Assembly (NCBI RefSeq): GCF_000428125.1
Contig: NZ_KE386627.1
Location: 197,375 to 261,374 of the forward strand
Source: Bacteroides graminisolvens DSM 19988 = JCM 15093
Lineage (GTDB): Bacteria; Bacteroidota; Bacteroidia; Bacteroidales; Bacteroidaceae
Reading direction: 5' to 3'
DNA: 64,000 nucleotides
In this document: piece after piece, positions 25,563 to 33,735 of the stretch
Numbering within the stretch: position 1 is the first letter of the stretch
Layout of the letters: each line of letters starts with the position of its first letter
Made by a program: the position numbers and the translations under genes
Notes under the pieces: generated by a model
Database searches by the model: none
Told to the model about the DNA's origin: nothing
What the model saw: the letters and a program-made list of their open reading frames with translations, nothing else

Positions 25563-26500
25563 ACGAGTAATACCATCAGTAATTCGGCCAGCCGGTTAAC
25601 ACGGATGGCCGTTTTCATATCCGCTGTGGTAAGTTCACGTTCATTGTGTCCGATGTAAGGTTTGTGAACCAATTCCCCGAAATAATGATGTGATCCACCG
25701 AACCGACAATTTAATATGCCTGCCAATGCCGCTTCGGGATATCCGGAATTGGGACTGGCATGGGCTGCTCCGTATTGTCTCACAAAAGCATGAAGCGAAA
25801 AGCGGCCGCTTACCAATATCATTAAAATGGCAGTGAGCCTAGCAGGAATGTAATTGGCGGCATCATCCATTCGGGCTGCAATCCGTCCAAACAAATTGTA
25901 TCGTTCATTGCGGTAACCAATCATTGAATCAAGTGTATTGATCATTTTGTAAGCCATCATGCCGGGTACACCCAACAGTAAGTACCAAAAGAGCGGTGCG
26001 ATGACTCCGTCGCTTAAATTTTCCGCTAGCGTCTCCAGCGCTGCAGTGCGAACTTCTTGCGCCGTTAACTCCTCCGTATTGCGTCCAACGATGCGGGCAA
26101 CCTGTTTTCTTCCTTCGTCGAGCGAACGGTCTACAGCCTCAAATACTCCGCGTACTTCGCGAATTAATGTGGTTCCGGCCAAACAAAAGAAAACCAATAT
26201 GGCACCGGTAATCCATGCTAAATAACCGTTAATAGCTGCGGTAGCAGACATCAGCAGGTACGTGATGCTAAAAATGAGTAATACCAATCCGATGGATAGA
26301 ATCCCTCCTTTTAGCAGGCGGTGATTTCCCTTATTTAATTTCTTTTCGCCCCAGGAGATTAATTTCCCAAAACCCACAACCGGGTGCGGAAGATAAGCCG
26401 GATCACCCCATATTTTATCGGGTAACCATCCGCTGAAGATAACAAAGAGTCCGCCCCAGCAGGTATACATAAATAGATAAAGTCCCGATGCTTCCATCAT
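25535..26500 (-). CDS. cbiB: Adenosylcobinamide-phosphate synthase
   Basis: 321 residues from the ATG at 26500; a longer start at 26551 would lie inside the previous gene. Membrane protein with the CbiB/CobD-family blocks LPDKIWGDPAYLPHPVVGFGKLI at the start, then ETLAENLSDGVIAPLFWYLLLGVPGMMAYKMINTLDSMIGYRNERY and SPNSGYPEAALAGILN. It attaches aminopropanol (phosphate) to adenosylcobyric acid. The product of the next gene upstream makes that amine. Follows cobD by 8 bp. Confidence 0.95.
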   Translation of the reverse strand: MMEASGLYLFMYTCWGGLFVIFSGWLPDKIWGDPAYLPHPVVGFGKLISWGEKKLNKGNHRLLKGGILSIGLVLLIFSITYLLMSATAAINGYLAWITGAILVFFCLAGTTLIREVRGVFEAVDRSLDEGRKQVARIVGRNTEELTAQEVRTAALETLAENLSDGVIAPLFWYLLLGVPGMMAYKMINTLDSMIGYRNERYNLFGRIAARMDDAANYIPARLTAILMILVSGRFSLHAFVRQYGAAHASPNSGYPEAALAGILNCRFGGSHHYFGELVHKPYIGHNERELTTADMKTAIRVNRLAELLMVLLVQVLILYSM

Positions 26501-26507
26501 AATAGAT

Positions 26508-27521
26508 TTAGTTTTTAGTAAGGTAACAGTCAATGGCACTAACCAATGCATTGTTTTGCTCAGGCGTTTGTGCCGCTATACGAATAAAAGAGTCATCTAA
26601 CCCTTCAAAGTTAGAAGCATTGCGTATCAGCATCCCATGCTCTTTCGCTAAGTAATCCTTTAGCGCAGAAGCTTTTCCTATGCGTAATTTGGCTAACAGA
26701 TAGTGCGTATCAGTAGGCCACACATCAAAACAGCCTGTCTTTTGCAGAAGAGTAGCCAATCGATCTGTTTCCAGCAAATACTCTTCAATGTTCAAGACGT
26801 TATCCGTTTTGTTCAGCAAGTATTTGCCGGCTTCAATGGCCAAAGCGTTGACCGACCACGGCATGCGTTTCATGCGAATTCGTTGCAAGAGAGCCGATGA
26901 AGCGGTGACATAGCCCAATCGTAAACCCGGAATAGAAAATCGTTTGGTCAGCGAATGAAGCAAAATCACGTTAGGGAACTCTGCTGCTTCGGAGGCAGAT
27001 AGTAGCGGTTTCAAGGTAAAATCTTCGTAAGATTGGTCAATAACAAAACAGATATCGCTGTGTTTACTGATTAAAGCAGTCAGTTCTGCTTTATCAAATA
27101 CCTTGCCCGTGGGATTGTTGGGGTTACATAACCAGAGCATTTCTAAGTTATTGGGCAGTGCTTGTAACGAATAGAGAGAGGTTACCCGGTGCTGATGCAT
27201 GCAGCAGGCATCGGCATATTCGCTGAAGGTAGGCATCACAATACCCGAGCGACATCCTGCAAAAGCCTGCGCAACCAGATAGATAGCCTCTGTGGCGCCG
27301 TTAGTTACACATACCTCCTCTTTTTGCAACCCATACTTTTGCGCCATTAATGCCTCGAGCGTATACGGTTCCGGTTCCGGATACGATGCAATGACCTCCA
27401 TGTGCTCCGAAAGATGTTGCTTCAGTCCGTGCAAATCAGCCCCATAAAAAGCATTCGAGCTAAAGTTGGCTGTTATTTTTTGTTCGTAAAGATATAAATC
27501 GTCTCCGTGTCCGTTAATCAT
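26508..27521 (-). CDS. cobD: Threonine-phosphate decarboxylase-like aminotransferase
   Basis: 337 residues, class-I PLP fold. N-terminal FSSNAFYGADLHGLKQHL, the PEPEPYTLEALMAQKYGL and NGATEAIYLVAQAF blocks, CNPNNPTGKVFDK and the PLP lysine in HSLTKRFSIPGLRLGY match CobD/HisC-type enzymes. Placed between cbiP and cbiB it should decarboxylate threonine phosphate to (R)-1-aminopropan-2-yl phosphate, the linker of the nucleotide loop. A histidinol-phosphate aminotransferase role is the alternative but context argues against it. Overlaps the end of cbiP by 8 bp. Confidence 0.9.
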   Translation of the reverse strand: MINGHGDDLYLYEQKITANFSSNAFYGADLHGLKQHLSEHMEVIASYPEPEPYTLEALMAQKYGLQKEEVCVTNGATEAIYLVAQAFAGCRSGIVMPTFSEYADACCMHQHRVTSLYSLQALPNNLEMLWLCNPNNPTGKVFDKAELTALISKHSDICFVIDQSYEDFTLKPLLSASEAAEFPNVILLHSLTKRFSIPGLRLGYVTASSALLQRIRMKRMPWSVNALAIEAGKYLLNKTDNVLNIEEYLLETDRLATLLQKTGCFDVWPTDTHYLLAKLRIGKASALKDYLAKEHGMLIRNASNFEGLDDSFIRIAAQTPEQNNALVSAIDCYLTKN

Positions 27522-29007
27522 TGCTCTTCATTAATTGATAGATAACATCCATATTCACATGGTTTCTCACATGATCTGCCAATTTATTGTACTGTTCCTC
27601 TTTGAACGATGCAAAATCAAATTCTTTGTGTTCCATTTTACCGGCAAAAGGTTTTAGCAGGAAATCAATAAAAGCCCCATTATCGAGTATACCGTGAATA
27701 TATGTGCCCATGCAGCGCTCATTCACAAAACAGCCATCTGCTTGTCCGTCGCTGATGCTGTTTAGCGGAATAACCTCAGCTGCTTCGGATGTTACGGTGT
27801 TGCCCATGTGAATTTCGTATCCGTGGCATACGACATTCGAGTCGAGAAAATTAAAATCTACCTGACGGGTAATCTTTTCGCCTAGCATGGTAGTACTTAC
27901 AGGCAGTAAACCCAATCCAGGAAGCCGGATGATCTCTCCTTCCACTCCTTCCGGATCACAAACCTCCATGCCCATAATTTGGTATCCACCACATATTCCC
28001 ATAACGGTAACTCCTTCTCTATAGGCTTTTACAATGGTTTGTGCCACCCCGTTTCGCCTAAGCTCATAGAGATCGGCCAATGTACTTTTTGTTCCCGGAA
28101 TCAGAATAATATCAGCTTTCTGAAGTTCATCTGTGTTGTTGGTATAAAACAAATGAACTCTGGGATCACGCTCCAACACATTGAAATCAGTGAAGTTTGA
28201 TAAGTGTCGCAGTAGTACCACGGCAATGTTCACCTTGCCTGCTTCTGCTTGCCTGTTTTTTGTTTGCAGGGCCACAGAATCTTCTTCTTCAATATAAATA
28301 TCTTTGTAGTAGGGAACAACACCCACTACGGGTACGTTGCATAGTTTTTCAAGCATTTCGACACCCGACTGAAAAAGTCGTATATCTCCTCTGAATTTAT
28401 TTATGAGTATACCTTTTATCAGTTTCCGTTCCTCTTCATTAAGCAACATGATGGAGCCGTAAACACTGGCAAACACCCCTCCACGGTCAATGTCGGCTAC
28501 TAGTATTACATTTGCCTGAGCATGACGGGCCATGGGCAGATTCACCAAGTCACTATCACGCAGGTTGATTTCAGATATACTCCCCGCTCCTTCCATTACG
28601 ATGGGGTTATATGCTTGCGCCAAGCGATCGAACGCATCGCAAACTTCTTTTCGCAGTTCTTCTCGTCCTTCTTTTCGAAAATAGTCATAGGCACTGCGAT
28701 TACCAATGGGTTTGCCATGAAGCACTACCTGCGAGGTGTGATCCGACGATGGCTTCAGTAACAAAGGGTTCATGTCGGTATGACAAGCAATACCCGCTGC
28801 CTCGGCTTGTACGGCTTGTGCACGACCAATTTCCAGTCCGGCAGGCGTTACATACGAGTTCAGCGCCATGTTTTGCGCTTTGAAAGGTGCCGGATGGTAG
28901 CCGTCCTGCAAAAATATGCGGCAAAAAGCGGCAGCAATGATACTTTTTCCTACGTCACTGCCCGTACCGGCAAACATCAAAGGTTTTAGTGATTCGTTGT
29001 TACTCAT
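27514..29007 (-). CDS. cbiP: Cobyric acid synthase (glutamine-hydrolysing)
   Basis: 497 residues. The P-loop-like start MFAGTGSDVGKSIIAAAFCRI, NMALNSYVTPAGLEIGRAQAVQAEAA and MEGAGSISEINLRD are the CobQ/CbiP signatures. The C-terminal glutamine amidotransferase domain has the cysteine in VMGICGGYQIMG and the histidine in GTYIHGILDN. It amidates four side chains of adenosylcobyrinic a,c-diamide. First gene of the cbiP-cobD-cbiB operon. Confidence 0.95.
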   Translation of the reverse strand: MSNNESLKPLMFAGTGSDVGKSIIAAAFCRIFLQDGYHPAPFKAQNMALNSYVTPAGLEIGRAQAVQAEAAGIACHTDMNPLLLKPSSDHTSQVVLHGKPIGNRSAYDYFRKEGREELRKEVCDAFDRLAQAYNPIVMEGAGSISEINLRDSDLVNLPMARHAQANVILVADIDRGGVFASVYGSIMLLNEEERKLIKGILINKFRGDIRLFQSGVEMLEKLCNVPVVGVVPYYKDIYIEEEDSVALQTKNRQAEAGKVNIAVVLLRHLSNFTDFNVLERDPRVHLFYTNNTDELQKADIILIPGTKSTLADLYELRRNGVAQTIVKAYREGVTVMGICGGYQIMGMEVCDPEGVEGEIIRLPGLGLLPVSTTMLGEKITRQVDFNFLDSNVVCHGYEIHMGNTVTSEAAEVIPLNSISDGQADGCFVNERCMGTYIHGILDNGAFIDFLLKPFAGKMEHKEFDFASFKEEQYNKLADHVRNHVNMDVIYQLMKSND

Positions 29008-29035
29008 CTGTTCTTATTTCGTCTTTATGGAGCAA

Positions 29036-29043
29036 CAAAGTTA
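29036..29043 (-). promoter_or_regulatory. -7 box of cbiP-cobD-cbiB
   Basis: TAACTTTG on the minus strand, 29 nt before the cbiP start at 29007. No riboswitch-like sequence is seen between it and the gene. Confidence 0.5.
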
Positions 29044-29136
29044 GAAAAAAACAAGGTAACAGTTCTAAATACTTGCTAAAAAACATTTTTAGTGGTTGTT
29101 TTGATTTTACAAATTAGGCTTATCAGTAAATAATAA

Positions 29137-29166
29137 AGAGGACAGTTTCTCACGAAGCCGTCCTCT
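29137..29166 (-). terminator. Terminator of the starch-utilisation operon
   Basis: AGAGGAC (29137-29143) and GTCCTCT (29160-29166) pair, with further pairing inside; on the minus strand the stem is followed by TTTATTATTT. It lies about 110 bp after the GH13 stop. Confidence 0.7.
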
Positions 29167-29274
29167 AGTAGGTTTCAATACCTAAGTTAACTTTAAAATT
29201 AAAAATATGGATTAACATCCATTTCTTTTCAGCTTAAATTGAAGCTTATTATCTAGCAGCATATCACTTTAAAT

Positions 29275-30726
29275 TTAATTCTTAACATACACTGCATAGC
29301 CTTTAGTGCCAATTACTATTGGATCAGAAGAATTAAGCTTAACCTGCTTACTAACAGGACCTGCTGCAATTGTTTTACTATCTATCCATTGAACATACTC
29401 ACCGGAAGTAATATCGGAAATTCTGATGTTTTGCTGATTTGTTCCGAAGTTGAGTAGCACAACAACTGTGTTATCATCTTTTGTTCTCTCATAGGCTATA
29501 ACGCTGTTATTGCCTGTATTCAGGAAACGAATGTTGCCACGCTGATTGCTATTGCCGTGAGCAAGTGCTTTTTGACTATGTTTCAAAGCAATGAGGGTAC
29601 GAATGGTATTATTAACTTTACGATCACCTACAGTCCACTTTATCTTAGTATCATTGAAATAATCAAGAATCTGATCATTTCCAGTCTCTTGCCCGTTGTA
29701 GAGCAGAGGCATTCCATAGAGAGTGAATACGAGAGTTGTGAGAGCGCAAGTATTATCACCATACATTTCTTTAAGACTACGGCCACCGTCATTATAATTT
29801 TGATCGTGGTTGGTAAGATATACCATACGGTCGTTACTCAGAGCTTGTGAAGCAGAAAGAAAACTTTCAAGGTTACCCTGCAGAGCAGATGCATTTGTTC
29901 CGCTTGATCCAAACTGATTAAACAGCAGTCCTTCTTGGAATTGCCATGCATAATCAAAATCAAATTCTACATTTTGCAGACGTTTGTTATTAGTATCTGT
30001 GAGGTCACCTTCAGCCATTACAATGAGGCTTGATTTATGGGCTTTCAGCATAGGAATAGCCAATTGCCAATAGGAAGCCGGAATAGCCGGACTACTGATG
30101 TAATCACAACGATATCCGTCAATATCAGCCTGATCAATCCAGTATTTGAGACAATTGTTCATAGCATCACACAAACTATTGTTTGTATAATCCAGCTGAT
30201 ACACATCACCATAGTTGTTAGGATGAATTATGTTACCGTTTGCATCTTTCACATAATACTCAGGATGTTCAGTAACCCACCGATGATTGGTTGCAGTGTG
30301 ATTAGGAACCCAATCGAGCCATACTTTCATGCCTAAGCTGTGCGCTTTAGATACAAAAGTCTTGAGATCGGAGATTGTTCCATACGAAGGATTCACAGCT
30401 TGATAATCTGTTGCTGCATAAGGGCTGTTAATGCCACCTCCACGGGGATATATAGGCATTAGCCAAACTATGTCAATTCCAAGAGTTCGTAGGTCATTGA
30501 GCTTGGTAGTAGCAGCAGTGAATGTCCCTTCGGTTGTAAAACTACCTACATTGAGTTCATATATCACGCTGTTCTGATCACTCAACGGTGACGTCTTGTC
30601 AACGTTGAGTGTTTCAGTTTTCACGATTGGATCGCCATTAAGTTGTTCAGACTCATCAGAGTCATTACAAGCCCATAAAGGCAGTGCGAGTACGAAAAGA
30701 AATAGTATATAACTTTTTTTCTTCAT
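29275..30726 (-). CDS. GH13 alpha-amylase family lipoprotein (SusG-like)
   Basis: 483 residues. Signal peptide with lipobox LWAC (C20) predicts a surface or periplasmic lipoprotein. The four GH13 regions are intact: DWVPNH (138-143), GYRCDYIS with nucleophile D208, VMAEGD with acid/base E239 and LTNHD (305-308). It hydrolyses alpha-1,4 glucans; cell-surface SusG is the likely counterpart, though it is shorter than SusG and lacks an inserted CBM. Last gene of the locus, 27 bp after the CBM lipoprotein. Confidence 0.93.
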   Translation of the reverse strand: MKKKSYILFLFVLALPLWACNDSDESEQLNGDPIVKTETLNVDKTSPLSDQNSVIYELNVGSFTTEGTFTAATTKLNDLRTLGIDIVWLMPIYPRGGGINSPYAATDYQAVNPSYGTISDLKTFVSKAHSLGMKVWLDWVPNHTATNHRWVTEHPEYYVKDANGNIIHPNNYGDVYQLDYTNNSLCDAMNNCLKYWIDQADIDGYRCDYISSPAIPASYWQLAIPMLKAHKSSLIVMAEGDLTDTNNKRLQNVEFDFDYAWQFQEGLLFNQFGSSGTNASALQGNLESFLSASQALSNDRMVYLTNHDQNYNDGGRSLKEMYGDNTCALTTLVFTLYGMPLLYNGQETGNDQILDYFNDTKIKWTVGDRKVNNTIRTLIALKHSQKALAHGNSNQRGNIRFLNTGNNSVIAYERTKDDNTVVVLLNFGTNQQNIRISDITSGEYVQWIDSKTIAAGPVSKQVKLNSSDPIVIGTKGYAVYVKN

Positions 30727-30753
30727 ATTTCAATTTGTATAATTATATAACAG

Positions 30754-31863
30754 TTATTTATTCGTTGACAAACTAATTTCTGTACCACCAGAACTACTAC
30801 ATGTGAAGTAATAGTCACGATTGAGAGTCACATTTGCTAAATCAAACTGATTTCCACCATTATTATTATTAAGAATGAGATTGTAAACAGTCCCTTCGTT
30901 GACTTTGCCAGTGTCAAAATACTTATATTTCACTCCGTTTATGGTAGCTTCACCTGTGGGTAATATGCCTGGCCATCCTCCAAAAAGTTCTGGCAAGCCA
31001 TCACCATTCCAAGCATACATTGTTATGGCATCCCATCCTGTATTATCTTCAATGAAGATAGCATATCCATCATGTGTAATTTCAGGTTCAACGACAATTT
31101 CCTCATAGCCACTGCTTGTAATACGAAGATAAAGATCACGATTTACAATAAATCCTTGGACTCCATCAAACTGATTTCCGCCTCCGTTGTTGTTGAAAAT
31201 CAGGTTAGCAGACTTACCAGTGTTAGCCTCACCGAAATCATAATATTTATATGTAATGCCATTGATAAGTTGTGTGCCTGTTGGCTGTGCACCCGGCCAT
31301 CCGCCAAATATTTCTGCATCACCCCATACATAGATAGTTGTTACATCCCATCCTGTATTATCTTCAACATATACTGCATAACCGTCGTGAACAGGTTCTT
31401 CAGGCTCTTCATCTACTTCAAAGTAGCTAGCCCAACGATTTACCCACACGTTGACACGGGCATTGACACCAGGGTTCTCTGTATGTACAGCTTCCTCATT
31501 AAAAACAGTTCGTTCTGTACCTTCAGCCTTGGACACGAAGTGGTAACCATCAGCAAGGTTATATCCGTTGAGATCGGAAGGGTTGATATAGATAGCCCAT
31601 TTTATGTCACTATTTTCGGCTTTAATGAGTTGCCATTTAGAATTAAGCATGGCAAGAGAATCACCACCATTAAAGTCGCCTGATATAAATATCTCATCGT
31701 CGGCTGCAGTGCTTTGAGGCATGATAACTTCAAGCAAGATTTGTCCTTCTCTAAGCTCAAACTGAGGACGCTCGTGATCAAAAACTATTTCTTCGTCGTT
31801 GTTACAACCGCCTAAAAACAAAGGCAGGAGAATAAATAACAACCACAATATATTCTTTTTCAT
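30754..31863 (-). CDS. Starch-binding outer-membrane lipoprotein with two tandem CBM26-like modules
   Basis: 369 residues with lipobox LGGC (C20). Residues about 30-145 form an N-terminal domain with EIFISGDFNGGDS. Two homologous modules follow, each opening with DGYAxxxEDNTGWD, then FGGWPG, PTG and a NNNNGGNQFD-like stretch (about 155-255 and 265-365). The Trp residues of GWD and GWPG are typical of starch-binding CBM26 platforms. It sits where SusE/SusF lie in starch loci and so should hold malto-oligosaccharides for SusCD and the GH13 enzyme. Confidence 0.85.
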   Translation of the reverse strand: MKKNILWLLFILLPLFLGGCNNDEEIVFDHERPQFELREGQILLEVIMPQSTAADDEIFISGDFNGGDSLAMLNSKWQLIKAENSDIKWAIYINPSDLNGYNLADGYHFVSKAEGTERTVFNEEAVHTENPGVNARVNVWVNRWASYFEVDEEPEEPVHDGYAVYVEDNTGWDVTTIYVWGDAEIFGGWPGAQPTGTQLINGITYKYYDFGEANTGKSANLIFNNNGGGNQFDGVQGFIVNRDLYLRITSSGYEEIVVEPEITHDGYAIFIEDNTGWDAITMYAWNGDGLPELFGGWPGILPTGEATINGVKYKYFDTGKVNEGTVYNLILNNNNGGNQFDLANVTLNRDYYFTCSSSGGTEISLSTNK

Positions 31864-31878
31864 ACTGGTATGTTTTAA

Positions 31879-33690
31879 TTAGTTCAAATAGTTAGGATTC
31901 TGTATAAGTCCAGGATTCACAGAAAGTGCAGAAGCAGGTAATGGATACCATTCGTACTTACGATTGCGCTTTGCAGGAAGATCAAATCCATCTTCTGTTG
32001 CACGTCCAAAAAACCACCACTGTCCCTGAGTGAACTTGTCGAAGCGACGAAGATCAGTTCTGCGCCGACGGCCTTCGGCAAGATATTCAAGTCCCCACTG
32101 AGAAAGCATCCAATCCATATCAAAGCTAGTGAAACCAGGACCCGGAATGTTAAGTGCAGCTTTGTCTGTGAAATAGCGCGAGCGAACTTTATCAACATAT
32201 TCCTTTGCACCAGTTGCATCACCCGCACGCATACGGCATTCTGCGATCATATATGCAACTTCAGCAAGTCTGAATTCAACTTCATCTATATCTTTGAACC
32301 CACCATTTTCAGTCTTTGCAAACATGGGATAGCGCATAAGCCGAATGCCTGAATTAGTTTCACCCCAACGTGGCGACATGACTGTTTCAAGGTTACGACC
32401 AAGATTGAGAAATGTACCAAGCTGATCAACGTAAACGAGATTCTGTCCGTCGCGGTCAGCGTCAGCTTTAAGTGTATTTCCCTTACCAAAACTAGCTTTC
32501 ATAGCGCCTTTTAGAAATATGCCCTTGTAGTTTTTTGTTGACGAGTCATAAACATAATTCTGTTTACGAATATCTCGATCATCCATACGGTCCCAAACTC
32601 CACCTAGCTTATCGTTGTAATCAGTTATGAAGCTCTTACCGCCCGTGTCTGTACCGCCTGTTGGAAGAACAGTTCCTGAATTGTCGTGTGAAGGAACCAC
32701 AATTACACAATTCCATGCACCGATACCTTCAAACTGTTCGCAATCAGCATATTCATAGTAGTTATATGGAAGAAAAGGCATGTTACGCATATTTGTGAGG
32801 GCATTGGTAGCACCTTGTCCGTCTTCTGCAGCAAAAGCAAATACCACTTCTGAACACTGAGTATTATTGAGATTGTAAATGTCACGATAATCGTCAGCAA
32901 TGTTGTATGAACCATAGTCACCGCTAAATATTTTAAGACAAAGATTCTCACAATCGTTGTAATGGTCTTCTCCAATGAAGAGCTGACTGTTTAGAAGCAT
33001 ACGTGCTTTGAGAATACGGTTAACCCCTTGATTCATACGATTACGAGTCGAGTTGTCGCCATTTTCTTTTGGAAGGATATCATTACTTTCGTCAAGTTCG
33101 GAGCAGATAAAATCATAGATTTTTTTGCAGCTGGTATTCCAGTCTGTATCAGCTACTCCAGGAACCTCTCCGCCTGATGCTGTGTTTAAAGGCAGAGCAC
33201 CACCCCAAATTTCAAACAGGTTATAATATGCCCATGCACGAAGGGTGCGAACCTCAGCAATATAAGAATCTAGGGCTGTTTGAGTCATCTTGATAGAAGC
33301 AGGGTTAACACTTGCAAGATCGTTGATCAAATTGTTACTGAGTCCAATGATACTCCATGCGCTCTCCCAGGAAGAACGTATGATTTTTGACTCGGGACTC
33401 CATGTTTGAGTAGAAAGAACATACTTTTCAGCTTCATCGTATCCCCACTGCCCTCCATTCCAAACACGCCATGCTATTTGGTCAGCAGGAAGTTCTTGCA
33501 GGAAGAAAAAACTTTCGGCAAAGCTGTTTCCTGCTTGATTATAGATGGATGCAAGAGCACCTTGAACACTAGTCTCATTTTGATAGTAAGTGCTAGCATC
33601 AATGCGATCATACACTTTTTCGTCAAGATCGGTACATGATGAGAAACCGAACATCAGAGCCAGAGCTAATAGCCAGCTATATTTTTTCAT
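31879..33690 (-). CDS. SusD-like nutrient-binding lipoprotein
   Basis: 603 residues from the ATG at 33690 (MKKYSWLLALAL), chosen because it gives a clean lipoprotein signal with lipobox FSSC; in-frame ATGs at 33726 and 33696 are possible. TPR-like helical SusD/RagB fold: LDEKVYDRIDASTYYQNETSVQGALASIY near the start, RAWAYYNLFEIWGGALPL in the middle and EVEFRLAEVAYMIAECRMRAGD, then ARGRRRTDLRRF-like FAEGRRRRTDLRRFDKF near the end. It caps the adjacent SusC-type channel and binds glycan at the surface. Confidence 0.93.
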   Translation of the reverse strand: MKKYSWLLALALMFGFSSCTDLDEKVYDRIDASTYYQNETSVQGALASIYNQAGNSFAESFFFLQELPADQIAWRVWNGGQWGYDEAEKYVLSTQTWSPESKIIRSSWESAWSIIGLSNNLINDLASVNPASIKMTQTALDSYIAEVRTLRAWAYYNLFEIWGGALPLNTASGGEVPGVADTDWNTSCKKIYDFICSELDESNDILPKENGDNSTRNRMNQGVNRILKARMLLNSQLFIGEDHYNDCENLCLKIFSGDYGSYNIADDYRDIYNLNNTQCSEVVFAFAAEDGQGATNALTNMRNMPFLPYNYYEYADCEQFEGIGAWNCVIVVPSHDNSGTVLPTGGTDTGGKSFITDYNDKLGGVWDRMDDRDIRKQNYVYDSSTKNYKGIFLKGAMKASFGKGNTLKADADRDGQNLVYVDQLGTFLNLGRNLETVMSPRWGETNSGIRLMRYPMFAKTENGGFKDIDEVEFRLAEVAYMIAECRMRAGDATGAKEYVDKVRSRYFTDKAALNIPGPGFTSFDMDWMLSQWGLEYLAEGRRRRTDLRRFDKFTQGQWWFFGRATEDGFDLPAKRNRKYEWYPLPASALSVNPGLIQNPNYLN

Positions 33691-33735
33691 TATCATAATA
33701 ATTTTCGATTTAAATAGATTATTCATGCTCTTATT

